This document shows positions 23,434 to 30,897 of a stretch of DNA of 37,098 nucleotides, in pieces. Both the position numbers and the translations under genes were made by a program. The notes beneath the pieces were generated by a model that saw only the letters and a program-made list of their open reading frames with translations, was not told the origin of the DNA and did not search any database. Numbering within the stretch: the first letter of the stretch is position 1; each line of letters begins with the position of its first letter. Where the stretch lies: the IMG/VR virus record IMGVR_UViG_3300042879_003287, positions 1 through 37,098 of that record, one strand, 5' to 3'. Source of the stretch: a virus.

Positions 23434-23831
23434 GCGCCATGTCCCGCAACAAAGGCGCAGGCGGCGAGCGCGAGGTGTCGGCGCTGATCGAGGACGCCAG
23501 CGGCGGCGTGTTTAAGGCTCAACGAGGATGCCAACACGCGGGACGCTTTGCCGTGGGCGTTCCCTCGCCCGATGTGCTGACAGACTTGCCCCTGCATCTG
23601 GAAGTTAAGCGCACGGAAAAGCAGGCGCTTCGCCAGTGGTGGGCGCAGGCCGTCAATGACGCTGGCATTGAGAAAGAGCCGTGCGTGGTCACGCGCTGGA
23701 ACAAGGGCGAATGGCTTGGAGTGTTGCGCTTTTCCCACCTTGTCGCGCTGTGCGCCGAGATTGCCCGCCTTCGCCAAATGATTTGCCGATTGAACGACGA
23801 GCTAAAGGAGGCCCGCGAACGATTGGCTTAA
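23430..23831 (+). CDS. PDDEXK nuclease, Holliday junction resolvase-like
   Basis: This 133-aa protein begins SRNKGAGGEREVSALIED, with E13, then PSPDVLTDLPLHLEVKR with D48 and E58-x-K60, the PDDEXK metal-site layout used by Hjc-like resolvases and other nucleases. A C-terminal helix (LRQMICRLNDELKEARERLA) is coiled-coil-like. It may resolve recombination or replication intermediates. It sits upstream of the annealing protein and exonuclease genes, as expected in a recombination module. Start at 23430 by ATGA overlap. Confidence 0.72.
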   Translation: MSAMSRNKGAGGEREVSALIEDASGGVFKAQRGCQHAGRFAVGVPSPDVLTDLPLHLEVKRTEKQALRQWWAQAVNDAGIEKEPCVVTRWNKGEWLGVLRFSHLVALCAEIARLRQMICRLNDELKEARERLA

Positions 23832-23844
23832 CCCAAAAAAAAGA

Positions 23845-23872
23845 CCGCGCCGAGGTTGCACCCCCGACGCGG
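23845..23872. terminator. Imperfect hairpin next to an A8 tract
   Basis: CCGCGCCGAGG and CCCCGACGCGG pair with two mismatches around a 6-nt loop. The A tract lies before the stem on the + strand, so it would give a U tail only on the minus strand. Rightward function is doubtful; it could attenuate or mark a 3' end. Confidence 0.3.
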
Positions 23873-23890
23873 CATTAGAACACACACCAA

Positions 23891-24835
23891 ATGGAATCGA
23901 CTCAATTAGCGGTGTCAAGTGGCACCCAACACCAAGTAAGTCACCACCGTCAAGCAACGGAAGTGGCGTCAGTTTGCAAAGAGATTGTTACGCGCACGGC
24001 GCAAAACATACAGGGGCGCAAATACGTCCGCGTCGAGGGATGGCAGTCCGTGGCGAATGCCTTCGGCTGTGTCGCATCGGCCAAAGACGTTGAGCGCACC
24101 GAGACAGGCTACCGCGCCATCGGCCAAGTTCGACGCATGGACACCGGGGCCGTGATCTGCGAGGCCGAGGGCTTCGTAGGCGATGATGAGCGCACCTGGG
24201 CGAAGCGTGACGAATACGCCAAGAGGGCGATGGCACAGACTCGCGCCATCTCGCGGGCCTGCCGCAGCGCGTTCGCCTTTGTCGTGACAATGATGGATGC
24301 CGGGCTTGAAACCACGCCCGCCGAGGAAGTGCCGCAGGATGGATTCGCGGACGCACCGCGCCCGGCAAGTCCTGCGCGCTACCAAGCGCAAAGCAAACCC
24401 GCCCCGCGCATGGTGGACGAGGACGTGATTGACGTAACACCAGAGCGCGTGGAGCCCAAAGCTCCCGTCCGCAAAAAACAACCCGTGGCCGCGATGGAAG
24501 ACGGAGCCGATTGGCAGACGGCGCGCTTCATCAAAGGCAACAGGCAAGACAAGACATCGAAGGCAGGCAAGAGCTACACGCAATGGGGCGCTTTCGTGGA
24601 AATTGAAGGCTCCGAAAAAGCGGAATGGCTCAACACCATTAACCGCGAGGTGGGCGAGACTATCGACGCGCTGGAGAAGGGCGAAAGCGTCTTGCTGCAA
24701 GTCACGGTGGATGACTACGGGCGCAAGCTCGCGGCTATCCGCACTTCGGATGTGCCGACGAAGCACGAGGAGAAGGCCGCAGAGAAGGACATCGAGTGGG
24801 GCAGCGGCTCCGAAGACTCCAGCATACCTTTTTGA
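23891..24835 (+). CDS. Annealing-type recombination protein with C-terminal OB-like domain and SSB-like tip
   Basis: This 314-aa protein has an N-terminal region (about 20-138) with KYVRVEGWQSVANAFGC and AKRAMAQTRAISRACRSAFAFVV, a pattern I know from phage single-strand annealing-related proteins near exonucleases. After a Pro-rich linker (145-195) comes ADWQTARFIKGNR with beta strands typical of an OB fold, and the chain ends EDSSIPF, like the acidic, Pro-Phe tip of SSB that recruits partner enzymes. So it may both coat and anneal ssDNA. It is followed closely by an HNH gene and then an exonuclease. A partner of the 25696 exonuclease is the likely role. The start at 23891 has no clear Shine-Dalgarno. 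Confidence 0.7.
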   Translation: MESTQLAVSSGTQHQVSHHRQATEVASVCKEIVTRTAQNIQGRKYVRVEGWQSVANAFGCVASAKDVERTETGYRAIGQVRRMDTGAVICEAEGFVGDDERTWAKRDEYAKRAMAQTRAISRACRSAFAFVVTMMDAGLETTPAEEVPQDGFADAPRPASPARYQAQSKPAPRMVDEDVIDVTPERVEPKAPVRKKQPVAAMEDGADWQTARFIKGNRQDKTSKAGKSYTQWGAFVEIEGSEKAEWLNTINREVGETIDALEKGESVLLQVTVDDYGRKLAAIRTSDVPTKHEEKAAEKDIEWGSGSEDSSIPF

Positions 24836-24854
24836 CAAGGGAGCATAAGAGATG
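24832..24854 (+). promoter_or_regulatory. TTGACA-type start element, copy at the HNH gene
   Basis: TTGACAAGGGAGC at 24832, with the upstream TGA inside it, precedes the ATG at 24852 by 20 nt. It shares spacing and TTGACA with the late-gene copies but lacks GAGGGCATG, and GGGAG might serve as an ordinary Shine-Dalgarno. It is the only copy in the early block. Confidence 0.45.
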
Positions 24855-25334
24855 AAGACCTGTTTCAAATGCGGCCAGAGCAAACCGCTTAACGAGTTCT
24901 ATGCTCACCCACGGTGCCGCCAAGGCACCCTTAACAAGTGCAAGGAATGCACCAAGATCGACGTTGGCCTGCACTACCAAAAGCAGATGCAAGACCCTGC
25001 TTGGATTGCCAAGGAACGCGAGCGCCAACGCATAAAAGAACGCGCACGCCGGGCCGCTGGCAAACAAACGCCAGCCAAGCCCGAAAGTAAAAACGCATGG
25101 CGCAAACGCAATCCGCATAAGTCGCGGGCGCAGATCCGCGTTGCTCAATCCGTCCGCAAGGGCGCATTGCTTCGCCAACCCTGCGAAGTCTGCGGCATCG
25201 CCAACGTCCAAGCACACCACGATGACTACACTCGCCCGCTTGATGTGCGCTGGCTGTGCGCCAAACACCATGCACAGCACCATGTGCGCCTGCGGCTGGC
25301 CGAGCTTATGGAAATGGGGGTCACCGTAATATGA
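24852..25334 (+). CDS. HNH endonuclease-like protein with N-terminal zinc knuckle
   Basis: This 160-aa protein has two metal motifs. The N-terminal knuckle uses C4, C7, C30 and C33. A basic helical linker follows (about 50-105). The C-terminal part has CEVCG (C111, C114), AHHDDYTRP (H122/H123) and LCAKHHAQHH (C136, H139/H140, H143/H144), the layout of the HNH/His-Me finger in phage zinc-HNH proteins. It could nick DNA, or act as a DNA-binding protein if the catalytic residues are not complete. It overlaps the next gene by ATGA. Confidence 0.65.
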   Translation: MKTCFKCGQSKPLNEFYAHPRCRQGTLNKCKECTKIDVGLHYQKQMQDPAWIAKERERQRIKERARRAAGKQTPAKPESKNAWRKRNPHKSRAQIRVAQSVRKGALLRQPCEVCGIANVQAHHDDYTRPLDVRWLCAKHHAQHHVRLRLAELMEMGVTVI

Positions 25335-25699
25335 GCACCTCACAAACAGTGGAAATGTATATCCCTGCTGAGTTTGTTGATAGAATTGAGCGCGCCGAGA
25401 GGGAGCGTGACGAGGCGCGGGATGCGGCTACTCGATTAAACCGCAGGCTAACAAAAGCGGAAGGAATAATTGAGGCCGCTCACCTTATCGACAACAGGCC
25501 GACCAAAGGTGGGGGAGGATTGGGTCGCGCTTTGGCTAACTACGCAGCGGAAAAATATATGCGCGAGCGAGACGAGGCGCGTAGGGCTTTGTCGCTTATC
25601 TCTGAGGACTGCGAAGCGTGGATGGCAAGCGAATCGGACGAGCCAAGCTGCCAGTTTATTAAATTGGTCGGGCAATACGCGAAGGAGGCCAGCAAATGA
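25331..25699 (+). CDS. Hypothetical coiled-coil early protein
   Basis: This 122-aa protein has a coiled coil near residues 16-48 (DRIERAERERDEARDAATRLNRRLTKAEGIIE), then a Gly-rich turn and a second helical part (RERDEARRALSLISEDCEAW). It repeats the ERDEAR motif found in the 23023 gene. It begins by ATGA overlap with the HNH gene and ends by ATGA overlap with the exonuclease gene. No function can be assigned. Confidence 0.5.
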   Translation: MSTSQTVEMYIPAEFVDRIERAERERDEARDAATRLNRRLTKAEGIIEAAHLIDNRPTKGGGGLGRALANYAAEKYMRERDEARRALSLISEDCEAWMASESDEPSCQFIKLVGQYAKEASK

Positions 25700-26556
25700 G
25701 CACCCTGCGCGACGCCCCGCCCAACCTCACAGGCATCCATTACCAAATGGACGAGAAAGAATACCGCATGGCCCCGGCTATTGCGGGCAGTGACGCCAAG
25801 CACATCCTGCCGCCTAAATCGCCAGCGCACTACGCCGCCCACATGGCGGGGGAACTGAAGCGCGAGCAGACGAAGGCAATGCTGCTCGGCACTATGTCGC
25901 ACCTCGCTGTGCTGGAACCCAACAAGCTCGACACGGCTTTCGTGGAGAAACCCGAAGGCAAGGAGGGCGACTTCCGCACCAAAGAAGGCAAGGAGTGGAA
26001 AGCCAAGATGGGCACCACGCCGATCCTCGACGCCGACGAGGCGCGGGCCGTGCGGGGAATCCGCGACTCAATCGCCGCGCACGATGCGGCGAAGGCGCTC
26101 TTGGCTGGCTGTGACAGCGAGGTGGCGATGTTTGCCGAGCATAGGACGGGATTGTGGATCAAGGGCAGGGTTGATGCGCTCAAAGTCGAAAGCGACAACG
26201 AGGCCATTATTTGCGATGTGAAGACCACGAGCGCAGGGGCCGACTACGGCACCTTCTCGCGGCAAGCGGCATCGCTTAACTACCACGTTTCGGCGGCATG
26301 GTATTGCCATCTTGCCGGGCTGAATGGGTTGCCGCCTGCGCGCTTCTACTGGATCGCGGTGGAAGTGGCCCCGCCTTACGCCGTGGCGGTTTATGAAATC
26401 CATCCTGACGCGCTCGATCTGGGCGTGGGCATGATGAATGACGCGCTGGAGTTGATCGCGCAGTGCGAGGATGAGGGCCGGTGGCCGGGTTATGCGCCCG
26501 AAGTGCAGTGCCTCAACTTGCCGAGTTGGGTTTATGGGAAGGGGGTGGCGGCGTGA
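25696..26556 (+). CDS. RecE/Exo VIII-like PDDEXK exonuclease
   Basis: This 286-aa protein has the pattern of phage PDDEXK exonucleases of the RecE/Exo VIII C-terminal type: GTMSHLAVLEP with H69, the SEVAMFAE strand with E142, KGRVDAL with D160 and IICDVKTTSAGADYGTF with D174 and K176, followed by the helix with NYHVSAAWYCHL. Such enzymes degrade one strand from DNA ends and pair with an annealing protein. The 23891 annealing-type protein is two genes upstream, and both belong to one overlapping operon. The start at 25696 is ATGA-coupled to the coiled-coil gene. Confidence 0.82.
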   Translation: MSTLRDAPPNLTGIHYQMDEKEYRMAPAIAGSDAKHILPPKSPAHYAAHMAGELKREQTKAMLLGTMSHLAVLEPNKLDTAFVEKPEGKEGDFRTKEGKEWKAKMGTTPILDADEARAVRGIRDSIAAHDAAKALLAGCDSEVAMFAEHRTGLWIKGRVDALKVESDNEAIICDVKTTSAGADYGTFSRQAASLNYHVSAAWYCHLAGLNGLPPARFYWIAVEVAPPYAVAVYEIHPDALDLGVGMMNDALELIAQCEDEGRWPGYAPEVQCLNLPSWVYGKGVAA

Positions 26557-26987
26557 GCGAAGCAATAAAAGTTGGGCACGAAATACCCATTAACCACGAA
26601 GCGCGAATGATATTTGCTAAAGCTCCTTGGTGGTCAAAGCCACCGTCCGAAGCAAAATTTCATGTGCTAAACATAGAAGATCGGTGCACTTGGACGGCTT
26701 CTGTTGATTATTTTCGCCGCCCGCCAGAGGCGCACGGAAACAATATGCAAGTCACTGACCTTAGAGGTTGGCTTTTGCAAAACAGAAACGAGATTAAAAA
26801 GTTTGGTTGCTCAAAAAATTATGTGGTTTTGGGATACGCATACACTGAGCGGAAATGGTATGCGGCGCGGAACCACTATAAGTGTGCTCATTATTGGTAC
26901 GCATTTGATGGTGACTCCATTGTTGCAATCAACACGCGTAAGGGTGGTTGGACTATAGTTTATCCAGAACAAGGAGGTGCGGCATGA
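26553..26987 (+). CDS. Hypothetical protein, AT-rich gene
   Basis: This 144-aa protein has no recognised motif. It is rich in Trp, Tyr, Asn and Lys (WYAARNHYKCAHYWYAFDGD) and shows TTGCAA/AAAA-rich codons, so the gene is clearly more AT-rich than those around it and looks recently acquired. It starts with GTG at 26553 overlapping the exonuclease stop and ends by ATGA overlap with the wHTH gene. It could be a moron or a host-interaction gene. Confidence 0.5.
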   Translation: MSEAIKVGHEIPINHEARMIFAKAPWWSKPPSEAKFHVLNIEDRCTWTASVDYFRRPPEAHGNNMQVTDLRGWLLQNRNEIKKFGCSKNYVVLGYAYTERKWYAARNHYKCAHYWYAFDGDSIVAINTRKGGWTIVYPEQGGAA

Positions 26988-27307
26988 CCTGGCAACCCGA
27001 CTTGTTCGACTCAGGCGCGGCGGTCATCGACGTTGCGCCAGTCCGCTACACCGACCCCGAAACGTGCAACGAGGCGCGAAAGGACGCGCTATCGAACGCG
27101 GCAAGAGGTCGCAAGATCGCGCTGGATTTGCTTTTCGCCCACTCGGATGGCCTGACCGACTTTGAGTTGGCCGAACTTTCGGGATGGCAGCAGACCAGCA
27201 TTGGCAAGCGCCGTGGCGAATTGCGCGACCTTGGGCTGGTCGAGGATTCGGGGCTTCGCCGCCCAAGCCCAAGCGGAAGCCGGGCGATTGTTTGGAGGGT
27301 TAGTTAA
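26984..27307 (+). CDS. Winged-helix DNA-binding protein
   Basis: This 107-aa protein has a winged-helix domain at about residues 50-106: RKIALDLLFAHSDGLTDFELAELSGWQQTSIGKRRGELRDLGLVEDSGLRRPSPSGSRAIVWRV. The order, helices then a beta wing ending RAIVWRV, is typical of phage wHTH proteins near the replication gene. The N-terminal 45 residues look flexible. AAGGAGGTGC lies just upstream of the ATG at 26984, one of the best Shine-Dalgarno sites in the genome. It ends with TAATG overlap with the initiator gene, so it may help at the origin or regulate replication. Confidence 0.65.
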   Translation: MTWQPDLFDSGAAVIDVAPVRYTDPETCNEARKDALSNAARGRKIALDLLFAHSDGLTDFELAELSGWQQTSIGKRRGELRDLGLVEDSGLRRPSPSGSRAIVWRVS

Positions 27308-28173
27308 TGGCTGGCGACTGGATCAAAATGCGCTGCAATCTGGACACCGACCCAGCGGTGTTCCAGATGGCGGCGGCGTTGGAAATGGACGAGCTTGCCG
27401 TAGTCGGAAGGCTCTGGAAGGTCTGGGCGTGGGCCGATCAGCATATCGCAGATTGTAACGCTGTGAGCGTTACAGCAAATGTGCTTGATCGCATCACGAC
27501 CACACCGGGTTTCGCCGAGGCGATGCGAAAGGTGGGCTGGTTGGAGGGCCGCGATGGCGACTTGTCCTTCCCGCACTTCGACCGTCACAACGGCCAAACA
27601 GCTAAGAAGCGGGCACTTACAAAGAATCGGGTGGAAAAAACGAGGGCCGATTCTGTAACGCTCCCAGCGTTACAAGAGCGTTACCAGAGAAGAGAAGAGA
27701 AGAGTATATATAGCACAGTAGGTGGCGAGGCGGGGTTTGCGGTCGAGGAAGTCATCGAGGCAGGCAGACGCGCCAGCATCCCCGAAGACGTGTGCCGGGC
27801 TTACCACGATGACCGCGAGGGCGCCGGGTGGATGGACGGCAAGGGCCGACCCGTGCGCTCCATGCCGCATGACCTCTCTGGGTTCTGGCGCAAGTGGCAG
27901 TCGAATCGCAGTCCGAAGCAATTCGGCAACGGGCAGGTCAACGGCCATAACGGCAGCCCGAAGCCGGCCGAGGGCGTGTGGCACCTCGAGAAACGGATTG
28001 AGGCCGCGCAGAAGGAGATCGACCGCATTCAGGCCAACCCCGCGAACAAAGAGCAGGTGCCCGACAGCTTCGACAGGCGCTTGAAAGCCGAGCCGATGGC
28101 GAAGGTGAAGCAACTGAAGGCGAGCATTTCGGAAATGCGGCAGCGGTTGGCTGGCGTGGAGGTGGCAGCGTGA
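27307..28173 (+). CDS. Lambda O-like replication initiator
   Basis: This 288-aa protein resembles phage replication initiator proteins: an N-terminal winged-helix-like domain (about 1-95; DWIKMRCNLDTDPAVFQMAAAL, then AVVGRLWKVWAWAD) that would bind origin iterons, a linker, then a C-terminal part with a coiled coil (EKRIEAAQKEIDRIQANPANK) that may recruit the host helicase loader. The gene contains two copies of a palindrome and an AT-rich segment, like the origin inside lambda gene O. No DnaB- or DnaC-like gene is seen in the window. The start overlaps the wHTH stop (TAATG). Confidence 0.68.
   Translation: MAGDWIKMRCNLDTDPAVFQMAAALEMDELAVVGRLWKVWAWADQHIADCNAVSVTANVLDRITTTPGFAEAMRKVGWLEGRDGDLSFPHFDRHNGQTAKKRALTKNRVEKTRADSVTLPALQERYQRREEKSIYSTVGGEAGFAVEEVIEAGRRASIPEDVCRAYHDDREGAGWMDGKGRPVRSMPHDLSGFWRKWQSNRSPKQFGNGQVNGHNGSPKPAEGVWHLEKRIEAAQKEIDRIQANPANKEQVPDSFDRRLKAEPMAKVKQLKASISEMRQRLAGVEVAA
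27454..27712 (+). other. Candidate replication origin: palindromic iterons inside the initiator gene
   Basis: Two perfect 21-bp palindromes, TGTAACGCT-NNN-AGCGTTACA, lie at 27454-27474 and 27654-27674, with a half-site AGCGTTACC at 27677-27685. Directly after it is a purine-rich stretch of GAAGA repeats running into GTATATATAG (27686-27712), an AT-rich, easily melted segment. This matches the lambda-type origin plan. Confidence 0.68.
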
Positions 28174-28442
28174 GAAGAACACCGCGCACAAATGCCGCCA
28201 AGTTTGCCGTCAGCGGGGTTGAAGTCGTGGACGTTGCGTTTGCCTGCCAACTTGAACTGGAAGTTATAGCAATGAACTCGCTGCGATCTCAGGCGCAGTT
28301 GTTGCTGGATATTGAAACCACGCAGCACGAGAAAACGCGCGAAGCTCTAATGAATGTGCGGTTTGAGCTTAACCACGCTCGCGCGCTTTTGTCTGAGATG
28401 AAATCTGCTCTCAAATGGGCGACACAGGAGGCCACAAAATGA
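28170..28442 (+). CDS. Hypothetical early protein
   Basis: This 90-aa protein starts by GTG overlap (28170) with the initiator stop. It is partly helical (RSQAQLLLDIETTQHEKTREALMNVRFELNHARALLSEMKSALKW) and has no membrane segment. No family is recognised. It may work with the initiator because of its tight coupling, but nothing else points to that. It ends by ATGA overlap with the zinc-ribbon gene. Confidence 0.48.
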   Translation: MRRTPRTNAAKFAVSGVEVVDVAFACQLELEVIAMNSLRSQAQLLLDIETTQHEKTREALMNVRFELNHARALLSEMKSALKWATQEATK

Positions 28443-28648
28443 GCAACAAATGCCGTTTTTGCGGCAGGAAAAGGCGAATTGGCCTTGGCCTTCCTACAGT
28501 GTGCGACCGCCATTTCATGGTTGAGTGCCCCCAGTGCGGGCATGAAGCCTTTTTTATGGAGCCGATTCTTCGCCGCTCTCCGAGTTACGTCTGTTTTTCT
28601 CTGGATTGCGATTGGCGAAGCTCACGACCGCCAAAGGCCAGCAAATGA
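28439..28648 (+). CDS. Small zinc-ribbon protein
   Basis: This 69-aa protein has two Cys pairs: CRFCGRKRR near residues 5-13 and CPQCGH near 30-35, plus a C-terminal CFSLDCDW, the makings of a small zinc ribbon. It probably binds nucleic acid or a protein. It is coupled to both neighbours by ATGA overlaps. Function is unknown. Confidence 0.52.
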   Translation: MSNKCRFCGRKRRIGLGLPTVCDRHFMVECPQCGHEAFFMEPILRRSPSYVCFSLDCDWRSSRPPKASK

Positions 28649-28848
28649 GCGAATCCCTCCGCGCATACATCGCCGCCTGCGGCCTCGACGCCCGGCTGGT
28701 GATGAACGAACTGCAAGACCACGGCGTCATTAGCGACAATGCCGTGAGCGTTGCCGAGGTGGGCAATGGCGGTGTGGCTATTGCTTGGCTGGAAAAGCGC
28801 GACCTGAGGGCTTTGCGGGCGCGGGAAGAGGCAAGGAGGGCGGCGTGA
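28645..28848 (+). CDS. Small hypothetical early protein
   Basis: This 67-aa protein (RAYIAACGLDARLVMNELQDHGVISDNAVSVAEVGNG) is helical and ends in a basic stretch (EKRDLRALRAREEARRAA). Overlaps: ATGA at its start (28645) and GTGA at its end. No motif is recognised. Confidence 0.45.
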   Translation: MSESLRAYIAACGLDARLVMNELQDHGVISDNAVSVAEVGNGGVAIAWLEKRDLRALRAREEARRAA

Positions 28849-29072
28849 AGAAGTGGGAAGCGTGCATTTGGAAGCGGGCTTACGACTCGGAGGCTCACGC
28901 CTTAAAGGCCAGCAAGTATTTTCCAGAGCAGGAGACTTATCTGTGCGTCTATTGCTGCAAGTGGCATCGGCGGTCTGCTGTGGTGGTGAGGGACGCCAAG
29001 GGCGCGGCAAAACATTTTGCCGAACTGCGAGCCAAGCAGATACGGCGAGCGAGGAAGGAATTTAGCTTATGA
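28845..29072 (+). CDS. Small Cys/His-rich protein
   Basis: This 75-aa protein has YLCVYCCKWHRR, a CxxCC-x-W-H motif that often makes a zinc knuckle in small phage proteins, within a basic helical frame. It starts with GTG (28845) in a GTGA overlap and ends by ATGA overlap with the next gene. The role is unknown; the motif is common in small phage proteins that accompany replication genes. Confidence 0.5.
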   Translation: MKKWEACIWKRAYDSEAHALKASKYFPEQETYLCVYCCKWHRRSAVVVRDAKGAAKHFAELRAKQIRRARKEFSL

Positions 29073-29575
29073 TTGACATTAGGCGCTTCACCGCGATGGG
29101 CGAAAACCCCTTAGACAAGCTGGAAACCAGCTACAAACCCGACATGGCCGGCGAGATCGACACACTGGCCGACGAGTGGGCCGACGAGCTCGACCTGGCT
29201 GAATGGCAGCATAAGGCGCTCGTCCTGCTTATGGCCGAATACCAGATGCGCGAGGCACGGGAGGCGGCGAGCAAGATGCTCATTCCCATCCTGACCTATC
29301 TGAACGAGCCACGAGGCAACAAGACGTTGCGGTATTACGCCTTCCTGCTCGCTGCCGGCGATACCTCCATAACGCTGGCGCATAGCTATTCGGAGTTGGC
29401 GCGGAAGATTGGGGTCACGAGGGCGGCACTATCCAAGGCCGTCATCGAGATGCAGGACAAGCTGGGGCTCAAGGGGCACAACAACTTTCAAAAGAGTGAC
29501 GCGGCGCGGGAGAGTTCCCGCAAGGCCGCGCATCGCTCTTGGACAAAACGACACGAAGAGGAGAACACACACTGA
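29069..29575 (+). CDS. HTH protein, possible regulator
   Basis: This 168-aa protein is helical, with an acidic first third (GEIDTLADEWADELDLAEWQHKAL) and a C-terminal helix-turn-helix-like part (YSELARKIGVTRAALSKAVIEMQDKLGL). It could be a late regulator. A start at 29069 gives an ATGA overlap with the previous gene. A TTGACA also occurs at 29073, 23 nt before an in-frame ATG at 29096, so the real start could be there. It overlaps the next start by a single base (TGATG). Confidence 0.55.
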   Translation: MIDIRRFTAMGENPLDKLETSYKPDMAGEIDTLADEWADELDLAEWQHKALVLLMAEYQMREAREAASKMLIPILTYLNEPRGNKTLRYYAFLLAAGDTSITLAHSYSELARKIGVTRAALSKAVIEMQDKLGLKGHNNFQKSDAARESSRKAAHRSWTKRHEEENTH

Positions 29576-30147
29576 TGAGCAAGGAGATTGAACTACGGGC
29601 AGCGGACGATTTGGCCGCGCAAATTAACAAAGACCACGCTGAGATCATGGCAAAGGTGGACGCGGTGAAGGCTACGGCTTCCGAGATCGGGTCGATGGCA
29701 AACCATGTCGGGATGCTGCTTGCCAGCGCACGCGATACGGTGGGCGATGCGTTCCACCATTGGCTGCGCGAGAAGGTCGAGATGCCTGGCGTGACCGCCG
29801 AGCGATACATTCGGCACCATCGGAACTACCATCCTGGGCAGTTGTTCTTGCCTGGCTTTAAGCCTGTCGAGGACAGGGCCAGCGTGCAGGCACAGGCTGA
29901 GGCCAACGCCGAGACAGCCGAGGGGGACACGCCGACCAAAGATGAGGTGCCAGAGGTGAGCGTGCGCGATATAGCGGCGGGCTGGGTCTACGATGCGCGG
30001 CGGTGGTTCAGTCAGCTATTGGTCAAGCTGCCGCCTGACAAGATGAGCGCCGACCAGATCGAGGAAACTCTGCGCGTGGTCAAGCCTGTGCGGGACGCGA
30101 TCTATGCCTACGAGCAGAGGTATGTGCAACTGAAAGGGCAGGCGTGA
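29575..30147 (+). CDS. Hypothetical early/mid protein
   Basis: This 190-aa protein is helical, with an Ala/Glu-rich linker near the middle (VQAQAEANAETAEGDTPTKDEVPEV) and a C-terminal helical half with RWFSQLLVKLPP and IEETLRVVKPVRDAIYAYEQRYVQL. No catalytic motif is visible. It is the last gene before the non-coding region that precedes terminase, so a regulator or packaging-related factor is possible, but not shown. It begins TGATG with a GAGGAG before the start. Confidence 0.5.
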   Translation: MSKEIELRAADDLAAQINKDHAEIMAKVDAVKATASEIGSMANHVGMLLASARDTVGDAFHHWLREKVEMPGVTAERYIRHHRNYHPGQLFLPGFKPVEDRASVQAQAEANAETAEGDTPTKDEVPEVSVRDIAAGWVYDARRWFSQLLVKLPPDKMSADQIEETLRVVKPVRDAIYAYEQRYVQLKGQA

Positions 30148-30149
30148 GC

Positions 30150-30330
30150 AGTCTCAATAAGCGTATGTTACAATGCTCCTTGTTGAGACTTGATAAAGGA
30201 ATCTCTTTGGAAGCAGGAGCGCGAGGAGCCTGCGACTGGCGGAAAATGGGCCCAAATTTATTGCGATTCGTTGAAGTAATAAACACTTCCCACGATTTCA
30301 GTCTCAACAAGCCTTTTTGATAATGAGACA
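30150..30330. promoter_or_regulatory. Palindrome-bearing non-coding region before terminase (cos/pac or operator candidate)
   Basis: Region 30148-30357 carries no gene. AGTCTCAA (30150-30157) pairs with TTGAGACT (30183-30190), a perfect 8-bp inverted repeat; a second unit has AGTCTCAA (30300-30307) and TGAGAC (30324-30329). TTGATAA follows or precedes these in both units. They may be TerS-binding sites for packaging, or regulator sites controlling the late genes. Confidence 0.5.
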
Positions 30331-30357
30331 CGCGAAAAAGCCGTATCACAATGCCCA

Positions 30358-30897
30358 ATGGCCCTGACGCAGATCCAACTGGCGAAGGCGCTCGACGCCA
30401 ACCAGACGAGCGTGTCTCTCTGGAAGGCGCAAGGGATGCCAACGGACTCGGTGGATGCGGCGAGGGCATGGCTGGCCGCGAACATTCGCCGCCGCAAGTC
30501 GGGCAAGGTGGCCGCGCCAACGGCCAGCACCAACCCGGCGCTGGGGCCGAAGGCGCGACTCGACCGGGCAGCGGAGGGGGAGATTCGCCATTACGAATTA
30601 TGGAAGGCAGCAGCGAACTCGGAGGAGGCCAACAGCCGAACCGTGGCCGAACTGGCAGGCGCGTGGCGCGACAGCCGAAAGGCCGTGGCACAAGCCGAGC
30701 AGGAGTTGGGGCAATTCCTGTCGATGACCAAGGCGACACTCAACAAGGCGGAGACGGTGGCGGCGATCCGTGGGCTGATCTCGGCAATGGTGCAGGATTT
30801 TTCGACATTCCCGTGGGGAGAACAGGCGACCTCGATGCTACGGAAGCACTTAGCGACCCTGCCGCCGTCATTGTCGGAGGCGACCGCGAAGGGTTAG
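30358..30897 (+). CDS. Terminase small subunit (Nu1-like)
   Basis: This 179-aa protein has an N-terminal HTH at about residues 4-45 (TQIQLAKALDANQTSVSLWKAQGMPTDSVDAARAWLAANI), as in Nu1-type small terminase subunits, which bind the packaging site, followed by a helical oligomerisation region. It is directly upstream of the large terminase subunit and directly downstream of a region with palindromes, the expected target. Frame conservation of the HTH and a good length support it; a very long frame in another phase crosses this gene and is discussed under the large subunit. Confidence 0.78.
   Translation: MALTQIQLAKALDANQTSVSLWKAQGMPTDSVDAARAWLAANIRRRKSGKVAAPTASTNPALGPKARLDRAAEGEIRHYELWKAAANSEEANSRTVAELAGAWRDSRKAVAQAEQELGQFLSMTKATLNKAETVAAIRGLISAMVQDFSTFPWGEQATSMLRKHLATLPPSLSEATAKG

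Noticed and set aside
23969-24883. Long minus-strand ORF opposite the annealing-type gene (304 aa)
   Set aside because: Antisense to a gene with clear motifs, and its translation shows no known motif.
30351-30812. A 749-aa reading of the large terminase starting at 30351
   Set aside because: The extra 154 residues overlap the small terminase in another frame and have Gly/Arg/Gln-rich low-complexity composition typical of a shadow frame.
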